64,000 bases of DNA. It comes from Tsuneonella dongtanensis. Its GTDB lineage: Bacteria; Pseudomonadota; Alphaproteobacteria; Sphingomonadales; Sphingomonadaceae. The DNA lies in the NCBI RefSeq assembly GCF_001698205.1, contig NZ_CP016591.1, forward strand, positions 2,356,001-2,420,000. Direction: 5' to 3'. This document shows, one piece after another, positions 34,694 through 42,860 of this stretch (positions within the stretch are counted from its first letter, which is position 1; each line of letters begins with the position of its first letter). Both the position numbers and the translations under genes were made by a program. The notes under the pieces were generated by a model, which searched no databases, was not told where the DNA came from, and worked only from the letters and a program-made list of their open reading frames with translations.

Positions 34694-36133
34694 ATGGAAT
34701 CCGTCGAAAACATCATTGCCGAACTGGCCCAGCTCCACGACCGTGCAGTGGAAAACTTGCGCACGGACATCCTGGCTTACGCGAGGGATGGCGCCCTTCC
34801 CGACCCTGCCAAGCGGGTCGACGGCAGTTACGCCTATCCCGAACTCGTCATTCGCTACCACGGCGAACCGCCGGCGAGCACCCGCGGCCTCGCCTATGGT
34901 CGCCTCAATTCGGCGGGTACTTATGCAACGACGGTAACGAAGCCGCGCCTGTTCGCGTCCTACCTGGCCGAACAGCTCGAACTCATCGCCGCGGACTACC
35001 CCGTCGAGGTAGAAGTGCGTGCATCGCGGCAGGAAATCCCCTTTCCCTATGTGCTCGACGGCGAGGCCGGCTCGGTCCTCGCGGGGATCGAGCCGCAAGT
35101 GCTGGCGCGGCATTTTCCCGCGACCGAACTGGCCCTGATCGGCGACGAACTCGCGGACGGGATCGAACTCGGCGGGCCGGACGATACCATCCCGCTCTCG
35201 CTGTTCGACGGCCTGCGCACGGATTTCAGCCTTGCCCGGCTGGCCCACTACACGGGCACCAGCACCGAGCACTTCCAGCGCTTCGTCCTGTTCACGAACT
35301 ACCACCGCTATGTCGACGAGTTCGTCGACTGGGCGGCCGAGCAGCTCGGTTCGGGCGGATACACCGCACTCGCCGGCGCCGGGGGGCTATTCCTGACCGA
35401 GCGGATGGCCAATGCGCGGATGCAACTGTCCGACACCGCGTGGCGGCGGCACCAGATGCCCGCTTACCACCTCATCGGCGAGGATCGCTGCGGGATCACC
35501 CTGGTCAACATCGGCGTCGGCCCCTCGAACGCAAAGACGATCACCGATCACCTGGCGGTGCTGCGGCCCGAGGCGTGGCTGATGATCGGCCATTGCGGCG
35601 GCCTGCGCCCCAGCCAGAAGATCGGCGACTACGTCCTCGCGCATGCGTACCTGCGCGACGACCACGTGCTCGACCCGGTGCTGCCGCCGGAAATCCCCCT
35701 GCCCGCCATCGCCGAAGTCCAGCAGGCGCTTTACGGCGCCGCGGAGGAAGTGTCGGGCGCGCACGGTGCCGACCTGAAGCAGCGCATGCGCACAGGCACC
35801 GTGGTCACCACCGATGACCGCAACTGGGAACTGCAGTACACCCAGTCCGCCCGCCGCATGAGCCTCAGCCGCGCGGTCGGGGTCGACATGGAGAGCGCGA
35901 CGATCGCGGGCCAGGGCTACCGGTTCCGGGTACCCTACGGCACGCTGCTATGCGTGAGCGACAAGCCCCTGCATGGAGAGATCAAGCTCCCGGGACAGGC
36001 CAACAAGTTCTACGAGGAAGCGATCGCAGCACACCTGCAGATCGGCGTTGCCGCCTGCCGCCGCCTGCGCGAAGAAGGCGACCGGCTGCATTCCCGCAAG
36101 CTGCGCGCTTTCAACGAGCCGCCGTTCCGGTGA
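34694..36133 (+). CDS. amn: AMP nucleosidase
   Basis: A 479-residue enzyme splitting AMP into adenine and ribose-5-phosphate, a check on adenylate pools. The length equals that of E. coli Amn. N-terminal regulatory domain followed by a nucleoside-phosphorylase-like core: MIGHCGGLRPSQKIGDYVLA, DYVLAHAYLRDDHVLDPVLP and VGVDMESATIAGQGYRFRVP. The ATG at 34694 starts MESVENIIAELAQL; an in-frame TTG at 34664 with AAGAG upstream could add ten residues. It is divergent from the DedA gene and overlaps the convergent propeller gene by 23 bp. Confidence 0.92.
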   Translation: MESVENIIAELAQLHDRAVENLRTDILAYARDGALPDPAKRVDGSYAYPELVIRYHGEPPASTRGLAYGRLNSAGTYATTVTKPRLFASYLAEQLELIAADYPVEVEVRASRQEIPFPYVLDGEAGSVLAGIEPQVLARHFPATELALIGDELADGIELGGPDDTIPLSLFDGLRTDFSLARLAHYTGTSTEHFQRFVLFTNYHRYVDEFVDWAAEQLGSGGYTALAGAGGLFLTERMANARMQLSDTAWRRHQMPAYHLIGEDRCGITLVNIGVGPSNAKTITDHLAVLRPEAWLMIGHCGGLRPSQKIGDYVLAHAYLRDDHVLDPVLPPEIPLPAIAEVQQALYGAAEEVSGAHGADLKQRMRTGTVVTTDDRNWELQYTQSARRMSLSRAVGVDMESATIAGQGYRFRVPYGTLLCVSDKPLHGEIKLPGQANKFYEEAIAAHLQIGVAACRRLREEGDRLHSRKLRAFNEPPFR

Positions 36134-37142
36134 TCCCGGCGGCCTGGATGGCCAGGCCGTCGCCACCGGGTCCGCCCGCAAGCCTGCGCAGTACCCGGCC
36201 ACTCGCAAAGTCGATCTCCGCAATCGTATCGGTCTGGGTCTCCGCAGCGTAGAGCCGCGTCCCGGACGGATCGAACAGCAGAGTCACCTGCGCAGAGGCC
36301 GCTCCTCCCGAGACAGTTATCGTCCGTTCAACCGTGCCCGTTGCGGTGTCGACAACGCTGACGGTCCCGTCGGTGAGGTTCGACGTGACGACCCACCTGC
36401 CCGAAGGATGCTCCACGACACGAAGGGGGAAGCGCCCGGTTGTGACAGAGCGCCGGATGGCGAGTGTTTCGGGATCGAGTTCGACCAGCCGGTCCTCTTC
36501 GCGCGCGGAAGCCCACAGCCTGCGGCCGTCCGCAGACAGGACGATGCCTTCGGTGCCCTGCCCCGTCTTGACCGACCGCGGCGGGCTTCCTCCCCCGAGA
36601 TCGATCCGCGTGACCGACTGCGACCCCAGGTTGGCCGTCCAGGCAACGTCGGCAGCGGGCGAAATGACGACCATGTGCGAACCCGTTTCGCCGGTCGGAA
36701 ACTCGTCGATCTGCGGTGCCGAGCTCAACGGGTCGCGAACCCGGAATATCGACCTTCGCCCTTCGGCGCTGGCGAAAATCTCGCCTTTTGGATGCCACAC
36801 GATGCCATGCGGCCTTGCGCCTTCGCCCAATACTATCGTCGCAACGGGCGACAGGTCGGCAGCGTTGAGGATCGCTATCGTGCGCCCATCGTAACAGCCG
36901 ACCGCCAGATGCTGCCCGCCGGGTGACAGGGCTAGCTCGTGCGGAGTGCGGCATGCCGATCCGCGCGACGCCACGGTCCCGTCCGCCAGATCGATCCGGG
37001 TGACGCTGCCCACCGTCTTGTTGGCAACAAAGAGGGATCGGAAGGGAGCCCTGTCGCTGTCAGGCGCGGGTCCGGACATGCATGCCGCGCACGAAAGGCA
37101 CGCCAACAGGACCGAACGGCGAAAGACACCAGAGCCGGCCAC
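36111..37142 (-). CDS. YVTN-type beta-propeller lipoprotein
   Basis: A 343-residue protein with a lipoprotein signal (VLLACLSCAACMSG, likely lipid-anchored cysteine in SCAAC) and repeated beta-propeller blades of the YVTN/YncE kind: SLFVANKTVGSVTRIDLADG, LALSPGGQHLAVGCYDGRTI, LWASAREEDRLVELDPET and RLYAAETQTDTIAEIDF. Such proteins bind ligands or partners; function unknown. GTG start at 37142, 3 bp after the YbjN-gene stop, so the two genes are probably one operon. It overlaps the AMP nucleosidase gene by 23 bp. Confidence 0.85.
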   Translation of the reverse strand: MAGSGVFRRSVLLACLSCAACMSGPAPDSDRAPFRSLFVANKTVGSVTRIDLADGTVASRGSACRTPHELALSPGGQHLAVGCYDGRTIAILNAADLSPVATIVLGEGARPHGIVWHPKGEIFASAEGRRSIFRVRDPLSSAPQIDEFPTGETGSHMVVISPAADVAWTANLGSQSVTRIDLGGGSPPRSVKTGQGTEGIVLSADGRRLWASAREEDRLVELDPETLAIRRSVTTGRFPLRVVEHPSGRWVVTSNLTDGTVSVVDTATGTVERTITVSGGAASAQVTLLFDPSGTRLYAAETQTDTIAEIDFASGRVLRRLAGGPGGDGLAIQAAGITGTAAR

Positions 37143-37145
37143 GCG

Positions 37146-37634
37146 CTATTCCCCCCGTTCCTCGGCGAACACGTCGTTGGCGATCGAACCGAAGTTCTGT
37201 TCGAAGGCCTTGAGCGTACGCATGAAGTTCTCGCGCGCGATGCCGCTGCCGGTGAACAGGTCGAAATTGACCCATGGGTCGCCATCGTCGTCGAGCCAGA
37301 GCGCGGTGAAGCGGTACTTCTTGACGATCGCATTGGTGAGTTCGGGGGTCAGCGGTGTCTTGCGGTCGAGCCCCGCGCGGAACTGGAGCGACTCGCAGCC
37401 CTCGTGCGTTTCGGCGGCACAGCCGTAGAAATAGATCGAACCGGGGTATCCGGCGAATGACGTCTTGATGAGCGGGTCGCCGTAACTGTCCTTGTCGAGC
37501 TCTGCTGAAAAGCCGCTTTCCCGCAATACGCGCACGATGCCGTCGGGGTTGGACGCGGCAACCGTCTCATCGGCGGCGAATGTCGCCGCGGGCGCGAGCG
37601 CCAGCCCGAATGCTATCAAGACACTTGCGCGCAT
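37146..37634 (-). CDS. Exported YbjN-domain protein
   Basis: A 162-residue protein with a signal peptide (MRASVLIAFGLALAPAATFA) and a YbjN-like fold: GIVRVLRESGFSAELDKDSY, GSIYFYGCAAETHEGCESLQ and KYRFTALWLDDDGDPWVNFD. Members resemble secretion-chaperone folds; the biochemical role is unknown. The ATG at 37634 is chosen because it begins the signal sequence. It is followed after 3 bp by the propeller lipoprotein gene and preceded by the M2 peptidase gene 75 bp upstream on the same strand. Confidence 0.82.
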   Translation of the reverse strand: MRASVLIAFGLALAPAATFAADETVAASNPDGIVRVLRESGFSAELDKDSYGDPLIKTSFAGYPGSIYFYGCAAETHEGCESLQFRAGLDRKTPLTPELTNAIVKKYRFTALWLDDDGDPWVNFDLFTGSGIARENFMRTLKAFEQNFGSIANDVFAEERGE

Positions 37635-37709
37635 CGCTTTCCCCCGACCTGCCGCCAACGGGGCAGGTGTCGAACGGAAAGCGGTGCGGCGCAAGTGCCC
37701 TTGACGAAG

Positions 37710-39536
37710 TTACCAGCCGGCCTTCTCGCCCTTGTTCTGCTGATCGAGCCACTTCTTGAGCGGCGCGAAGTACTCCAGCATCGGCTTGGCGCTGATCTCG
37801 CGGGTGCCGGTGAAGGCCTCCAGCGCGTCGGGCCAGGGCTTCGACGCGCCCATCGCCAGCATGGCATTGAGCTTCTTGCCGACTTCCTTGTTGCCGTAGA
37901 ACGAACAGCGGTGCAGCGGGCCCTTCCAGCCGGCTTGGTCGCAGGCGGCCTTGTAGAACTGGAACTGCAGGATCCGGGCGAGGAAGTAGCGGGTATACGG
38001 CACGTTCGCGGGAATGTGATACTTGGCGCCGGCGTCGAAGGTGTCAGGTCCACGATCGACCGGCGGGACCACGCCCTGGTACTGGCGCTTCATGTCCACC
38101 CAGTGCTTGCCGTAGTCGGCCGGCTGCACCTTGCCGCTGAACAGATCCCAGCGATAGCGGTCGATGAGCAGGCCGAACGGCAGGAACGCGACCTTGTCCA
38201 TCGCCTCGCGCAGCAGAAGGCCAAGGTCCTTGTCCGCGCTCGGCACCATGTCCCTGTCGAGAAGCCCGATCTGGACGAGGTACTCGGGCGTCATCGACAG
38301 CGCCACCGCGTCGCCGATCGCTTCGTGGAAGCCGTCGTTAGCGCCGCTGAGGTAGAACACGTTCTGCTTGTTGTAGGCGCGCTGGTAGTAGTTGTGGCCG
38401 AGTTCGTGGTGGACGGTGACGAAGTCGTCTCCGTTGACCTTGGTGCACATCTTGATCCGCAGATCGTCGACCTGGTCCACGTTCCACGCGCTGGCATGGC
38501 AGATGACCTCGCGGTCGGCGGGCTTCACAAACAGGCTGCGGGTCCAGAACGTGTCCGGGAGCGGATCGAAGCCGAGCGACGAGAAGAAACCCTCGCCCGC
38601 CTTGACCATCTTCACCGGGTCGTAGTTCTTGGCCATGAGCAGCTCGGTCGTGTCGTAGCCGATGTCGCCGGCACCTGCGGGGGCTACGATGTCGTAGATA
38701 TTGCCCCACTCCTGTGCCCACATGTTACCCAGAAGGTCGGCACGGATCGGGCCGGTCCGGGCCTGCACCGCGTCGCCATACTTTTCGTTGAGCTTCGTGC
38801 GGGTGTAGGTGTGCAGCGCCTCGTAGAGCGGCTTCGTCTCGAGCCACAGGCGCTCGGTCATCGCCGCGAAGGCGTCGGGGTCCATGTCGTAATTGGACCG
38901 CCACAGCGCTCCGGTATCGGCGTAACCGAGTTCGCGCGCGCCCTCGTTCATCAGGGCCACGAACTGGGCATAATCGTCCTTCATCGGCGCCCCGACGTTG
39001 TCGTGCCAGCTGACCCACATCTCCTTCAGCTCGTCAGGATTGCGGTTCGTGCCCATCGCGGCCTCGATGTCGCTGCCGCTGATCGGCTGGCCGTTCAGCG
39101 TGCCCTTGCCCTTGCCATAGGCACCCTGGTTGCCGCCCTTGAGCTCTGCGACCTGCTCGGCTGCGCCCGCGCGCGTCGGCGCGGGCGTGGTGATCAGCGT
39201 CCGCATGCGGTTCAGGATGCGGTCGGTGTCGTAATCGAGGCCCGGCGCCTTTGCGAAAGCAGCGGCCTTCGCCGCATTCTCCACCTGCATCTTGGTGAGG
39301 ATCGCTTCCTGCTCGGCGTTCAGGGCGGCGGAATCCTGATTGATATACGTCTGGTAGACCCAGCTGGTACGGGAGGTGCGGATGGCCTGGTCGCGATAGG
39401 CGGCGGCCGCCTCGTCGACAAAGGCCTTGGCTTCGGCAGCGGTAGGAACACTTTCTTCGTGCGCGACGGCAGGCACGGCAACGGGCGCGACGAGCGCGGC
39501 AGCGATCGCCCAGCGGGCGACGGGTGCGAACTTCAT
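37710..39536 (-). CDS. Exported M2-family dipeptidyl carboxypeptidase (ACE-like)
   Basis: A 608-residue zinc peptidase homologous to angiotensin-converting enzyme, removing C-terminal dipeptides. Residues 1-25 are a signal peptide (MKFAPVARWAIAAALVAPVA, cleavage after AVA), so it acts outside the inner membrane. The zinc motif HHELGHNYYQ is near residue 375, with the third ligand glutamate further on in the NDGFHEAIGDAVALS segment. Length matches one ACE catalytic domain. Together with the exported M3 and M28 enzymes it equips the cell to finish off peptides. Confidence 0.94.
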   Translation of the reverse strand: MKFAPVARWAIAAALVAPVAVPAVAHEESVPTAAEAKAFVDEAAAAYRDQAIRTSRTSWVYQTYINQDSAALNAEQEAILTKMQVENAAKAAAFAKAPGLDYDTDRILNRMRTLITTPAPTRAGAAEQVAELKGGNQGAYGKGKGTLNGQPISGSDIEAAMGTNRNPDELKEMWVSWHDNVGAPMKDDYAQFVALMNEGARELGYADTGALWRSNYDMDPDAFAAMTERLWLETKPLYEALHTYTRTKLNEKYGDAVQARTGPIRADLLGNMWAQEWGNIYDIVAPAGAGDIGYDTTELLMAKNYDPVKMVKAGEGFFSSLGFDPLPDTFWTRSLFVKPADREVICHASAWNVDQVDDLRIKMCTKVNGDDFVTVHHELGHNYYQRAYNKQNVFYLSGANDGFHEAIGDAVALSMTPEYLVQIGLLDRDMVPSADKDLGLLLREAMDKVAFLPFGLLIDRYRWDLFSGKVQPADYGKHWVDMKRQYQGVVPPVDRGPDTFDAGAKYHIPANVPYTRYFLARILQFQFYKAACDQAGWKGPLHRCSFYGNKEVGKKLNAMLAMGASKPWPDALEAFTGTREISAKPMLEYFAPLKKWLDQQNKGEKAGW

Positions 39537-39617
39537 TGAAAACCTCTTGGGAAGATTGGCGACCAGGTGATTACGGTTGTTACCGCTTTAGGTGCCCTAC
39601 CCTGTGCCTCACCTGAA

Positions 39618-40373
39618 TCAAGCGGTCAGAAAGCGGACCAGCTCGTCTCCCAGCATGCTTTCCGTGACCGATCCCATGTGTGTGCCGGGGATCTCGACGT
39701 GGATGGCATCGGGAAGCGCCTCGGTCAGCTTCACCGGATCGCCATTGTCGCGGTCCTGCGCACCGCATAGCACCAGCGTGGGCATGGCGATCTTCTCGAG
39801 GTCGGCAGGATCGGTGTCGCCGACCGATTCGAGCAGCAGCTTCGCGGCAACGCGGTCGACTTTCTGGGTCTTCATGAATGCGACCGCCATAAATGCGGGA
39901 TCGCCGTGCTTCACCTCGTCGAACCGCGCGATGGCGTCGAGGAAGAAGGCCGAGCGGCGGTTCCAGCCCGCCAGGCCCTCAAGACCCATGCCCGACAGGA
40001 CGAGGCGGCGCGGCTCCAGCCCGGCGATGACGCTGCGCGCCGCGGTCCGCGACCCCAGCGAGAAACCGACGAGATCGTAATCGTCGAGGCCAAGCTCCTC
40101 CACCAGTGCAAAGGTATCGCGCACGAGCACATCGGGCGGATAGGCGGCCGGGTCGTGCGGCTTGGCGCTTGCCCCGTGTGCGCGGAAGTCCGGCATGATC
40201 GCCTCGAATCCCGCGTCGACGAGTTTGGCCGCGTGGCCGAACTTGATCCAGTTGGTGTTCGCTTCGGAAAACAGGCCGTGAAGCAACAACACCGGGCGTC
40301 CCGCGCCCATGCGATGCACGGCGACCGGCTGCCCGTCGAAGCCGGGGTGCGTCTCGGTCCGGATTTCGGTCAT
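39618..40373 (-). CDS. Alpha/beta-fold hydrolase
   Basis: A 251-residue cytoplasmic hydrolase. The oxyanion region RPVLLLHGLFSEANTNW, the nucleophile elbow LVGFSLGSRTA (Ser in GFSLG), a late aspartate in LVLCGAQDRDNGD and a terminal histidine in IPGTHMGSV form a complete catalytic triad. The best general match is the epoxide-hydrolase/esterase-like group; substrate unknown. The ATG at 40373 overlaps the upstream GFA gene stop (ATGA), so the gene is the third member of a coupled GFA-GFA-hydrolase cassette. Confidence 0.87.
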   Translation of the reverse strand: MTEIRTETHPGFDGQPVAVHRMGAGRPVLLLHGLFSEANTNWIKFGHAAKLVDAGFEAIMPDFRAHGASAKPHDPAAYPPDVLVRDTFALVEELGLDDYDLVGFSLGSRTAARSVIAGLEPRRLVLSGMGLEGLAGWNRRSAFFLDAIARFDEVKHGDPAFMAVAFMKTQKVDRVAAKLLLESVGDTDPADLEKIAMPTLVLCGAQDRDNGDPVKLTEALPDAIHVEIPGTHMGSVTESMLGDELVRFLTA

Positions 40374-40834
40374 GCGGCAGTACCCAGTTCGCGCATCCAT
40401 TCCTCGGGCGTGCGCGGTTGTTCGTCCATCGCCTTGGCGCCCTCGGGGAGCGCGATCCAGGGCTGCTTGCTCGACACCCAGATATGGCCGACCGGGACGA
40501 CCTCGGCACTGAGATCGAGGGTTCCGCAGCGCAAGGTGGCGAAGCCCGGTCGGCTCGCGTTCTCGCCCCACACCCGCGCGCCGCACTCGTTGCAACCCCA
40601 CAAGGTCACTTCAGCACCGCTCGGATTGGCGGTCTTGCCGCACTTTTGCGCTCCCGTGACCGCAAGCGCCGCGCGCGACACCATCGTGTGTTCGGCAAAT
40701 GCGCTGCCGGTGCGCGTCTGGCACAGCGTACAGTGGCACGCGTAGGGCCCGATGCGGAAACCCGGCGAGAGCGTGTAGCGCACCGCGCCGCAGTTGCAGC
40801 CGCCCTCGAGCGTGTCGGCGAAGAGATCGTTCAT
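40370..40834 (-). CDS. GFA-family zinc protein (first of a tandem pair)
   Basis: A 154-residue protein of the glutathione-dependent formaldehyde-activating (GFA)/CENP-V family. The zinc-binding cysteines appear as GGCNCGAVRYTL, ACHCTLCQTRTGS and WGCNECGARVWG. Most bacterial GFA proteins bind zinc and have uncertain function; only some act on the glutathione-formaldehyde adduct. The ATG at 40834 overlaps the preceding GFA gene stop by 4 nt and its own stop overlaps the hydrolase start, giving a tightly coupled trio. Confidence 0.88.
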   Translation of the reverse strand: MNDLFADTLEGGCNCGAVRYTLSPGFRIGPYACHCTLCQTRTGSAFAEHTMVSRAALAVTGAQKCGKTANPSGAEVTLWGCNECGARVWGENASRPGFATLRCGTLDLSAEVVPVGHIWVSSKQPWIALPEGAKAMDEQPRTPEEWMRELGTAA

Positions 40835-41277
40835 TCGGGGACGTCGCGGCCCACGGAGCGCCACTTCTCGACCAGTTTGGGAATTTCGTCCGTGCGCGTG
40901 CGCGGCAGTGAGCTGGTGTCGAGCCACGCCTCGTGCAGGCTTTCCGCGCCGGCGTGACTGGACGGCACGAAGTCCGACGGGTCGTCGAAACTGCCGATGG
41001 TCAGGTCCATGTGGTCGCCAGAGCCGGTGAAGCGGAAACCGATCGGCGTTCCGCAATGCGCGCAGAACGGACGTTCCGCGATGGGAGAGCTTGCATAGAA
41101 GTCGGGTTCGCCTTCCCATTCCACCTCATCACATCGCGCTTGGACAAAGGCTGCGGCGACGCCCCCGGTCGCGCGCTGGCACATGCGGCAATGGCACAGG
41201 TACGCCTTGGCCGGGTCGACCTTGGCCGAATAGCGCACGCGGCCACACTGGCAGCCGCCGGTCTTCGTCTCAATCAT
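40831..41277 (-). CDS. GFA-family zinc protein (second of a tandem pair)
   Basis: A 148-residue GFA/CENP-V-family protein, a divergent paralogue of the neighbour. Zinc ligands are GGCQCGRVRYSA, LCHCRMCQRATG and PFCAHCGTPIGF. The C-terminus extends with a helical tail (DEIPKLVEKWRSVGRDVPE). It is first in the cassette and divergent from the MarR regulator, with a 76-bp A/T-rich region between them, so that regulator may also control it. Confidence 0.88.
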   Translation of the reverse strand: MIETKTGGCQCGRVRYSAKVDPAKAYLCHCRMCQRATGGVAAAFVQARCDEVEWEGEPDFYASSPIAERPFCAHCGTPIGFRFTGSGDHMDLTIGSFDDPSDFVPSSHAGAESLHEAWLDTSSLPRTRTDEIPKLVEKWRSVGRDVPE

Positions 41278-41326
41278 GAGAGCATCCTACCGATGGAAAA
41301 TCGATGCGCAAACCCGATTGCCGGTC

Positions 41327-41340
41327 ATAAGCATACTTAT
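41327..41340. promoter_or_regulatory. Candidate MarR operator and promoter region
   Basis: A perfect inverted repeat ATAAG-CATA-CTTAT lies within the only clearly A/T-rich stretch here, just before TATTATAT (41339-41346), a plausible -10 region, and about 14 bp ahead of the MarR start. MarR proteins typically bind such short symmetrical sites in their own promoter. The divergent GFA cassette could be controlled from the same site. Confidence 0.5.
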
Positions 41341-41353
41341 TATATGTGCACGC

Positions 41354-41797
41354 ATGGACAAGAACATGCCGTACCTGCTGACCGATAGTGCCCGGCTGTT
41401 GCGGCGAGCCTTCAACGAGCGTGTCCGCAAGACCGGCGCGACCTCGCAGCAGGCGCGGCTCCTGCTCAACATCGAGCGCATGCCCGACCAGAATCAGGCG
41501 TACTACGCCGAGAAACTCGAGATCGAGCCGATCACCCTCTGCCGCATGGTGGATCGCATGGAAGAGGCGGGCCTTATCGAACGGCGCGCCGATCCGGGCG
41601 ATCGCCGGGCGCGCGTCCTCCATCTGACCGAACGGAGCAGGGGCGAGATCGAGCGCATACGTTCCGGCCTCGCGGGCCTGATCGAGACGATGCTCGACGG
41701 GTTCGACGATTCCGAGCAGGCCCAGCTTGCCGCCATGCTCGCGCGCATATCGGAGAACCTTTCGGTCCCGGCGGAGGAGCTTGCCGTCAATGGCTGA
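41354..41797 (+). CDS. MarR-family transcriptional regulator
   Basis: A 147-residue winged-helix repressor. The DNA-binding region is GATSQQARLLLNIERMPDQN ... LEIEPITLCRMVDRMEEAGL, with the wing at ERRADPGDRRARVLHLT. MarR proteins release DNA on binding small phenolic or toxic compounds. Starts at ATG 41354 or ATG 41366 (MPYLLTDSARLL) are both possible. Its end overlaps the emrA-like gene start by 8 nt, so it is the first gene of the efflux operon and likely represses it. Confidence 0.92.
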   Translation: MDKNMPYLLTDSARLLRRAFNERVRKTGATSQQARLLLNIERMPDQNQAYYAEKLEIEPITLCRMVDRMEEAGLIERRADPGDRRARVLHLTERSRGEIERIRSGLAGLIETMLDGFDDSEQAQLAAMLARISENLSVPAEELAVNG

Positions 41798-42860
41798 GGC
41801 GGATCCGGTCATCGTGCAGGCGAAGGACGAGGCCGCCGCACCGCCGCCCGCCCCCGCGGCCCGCAAGTTCCGCGGGCTCATCCTCATGCTGTCCCTGCCC
41901 ATAGCCCTGCTCATCGGCGGCGGGATCTACTGGTGGACCCTCCAGGGCAAGGTTTCGACCGACAACGCTTATGTCCAGCAGGACAAGGTTTCGCTCAGTT
42001 CGGAAGTGGGCGGACGTATCGTCGAGGTCGCGGTCAGCGACGGACAGGTCGTGAAAGCGGGCGACCTCCTCTTCCGCATCGATCCCGAGCCCTACCGGCT
42101 GCAGATCGCCCAGGCGGATGCCGCCATCGCCATTGCGCAGGCGAATGTGACCGCGCTTGCCGGCTCGGCCGACCTGTCGGGCAGCGACATCGCCGCCGCT
42201 CGCGAGGAAATCGCCTTCAACCAGGCCACTCTCAATCGCCAGCAGGCACTGTGGACCCGCGGCTTTACGACCAAAGCCGATCTCGAGGCGGCCCAGCACG
42301 CGGTCGCCGAGGCGCGCGCGCGGCTCAGCGCCGCCGAAGCGCGCCGCGCGGCCGCGCAGGCCAAGCTTGCGACCGGCACTCAGGTCCCGGGCGAAAACCC
42401 GCAGGTCGCGGCAGGTCGTGCCGAGCGCGCCCTGGCCGAACTCAACCTCTCGCGCACCGAGGTCAGAGCTCCCGTCAGCGGCCGGATCGCGCAGGCCGAC
42501 CGGCTCCAGCTTGGACAGTCGGTCCTGCAAGGGCTGCCGGTCCTCACCCTCGTCGCCACCGGCAAGAGCTTTGTGGAAGCCAACTTCAAGGAAACCGACC
42601 TGGCCGAGATGGCGGTGGGCCAGCCCGCCGAAGTGCGGTTCGACGCCTACCCGGGCCTGGTCGTGAAGGGTCGCGTCGAGTCGATCGGCGCAGGGACCGG
42701 ATCGGAGTTCTCGGTCCTCCCCGCGCAGAACGCCACGGGCAACTGGGTCAAGGTAACCCAGCGTGTGCCGGTGCGGATCGCGATCGAGGGCAACCCCGGG
42801 CGCCAGATGATTGCCGGGCTCTCGACCCACGTCACCGTTTTCACCGACGGCCGCAAGTAA
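41790..42860 (+). CDS. emrA: HlyD/EmrA-type membrane fusion protein
   Basis: A 356-residue periplasmic adaptor of a tripartite drug efflux pump. A single N-terminal membrane helix (GLILMLSLPIALLIGGGIYW) is followed by the lipoyl-like hairpin (NAYVQQDKVSLSSEVGGRIV), an alpha-helical coiled coil with AEARARLSAAEARRAAAQAK, and the beta-barrel region (LSRTEVRAPVSGRIAQADRL). It should join the EmrB-like permease to an outer-membrane channel, which is not encoded here. The start overlaps marR and the stop shares one nucleotide with the permease start (TAATG). Confidence 0.92.
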   Translation: MAEADPVIVQAKDEAAAPPPAPAARKFRGLILMLSLPIALLIGGGIYWWTLQGKVSTDNAYVQQDKVSLSSEVGGRIVEVAVSDGQVVKAGDLLFRIDPEPYRLQIAQADAAIAIAQANVTALAGSADLSGSDIAAAREEIAFNQATLNRQQALWTRGFTTKADLEAAQHAVAEARARLSAAEARRAAAQAKLATGTQVPGENPQVAAGRAERALAELNLSRTEVRAPVSGRIAQADRLQLGQSVLQGLPVLTLVATGKSFVEANFKETDLAEMAVGQPAEVRFDAYPGLVVKGRVESIGAGTGSEFSVLPAQNATGNWVKVTQRVPVRIAIEGNPGRQMIAGLSTHVTVFTDGRK

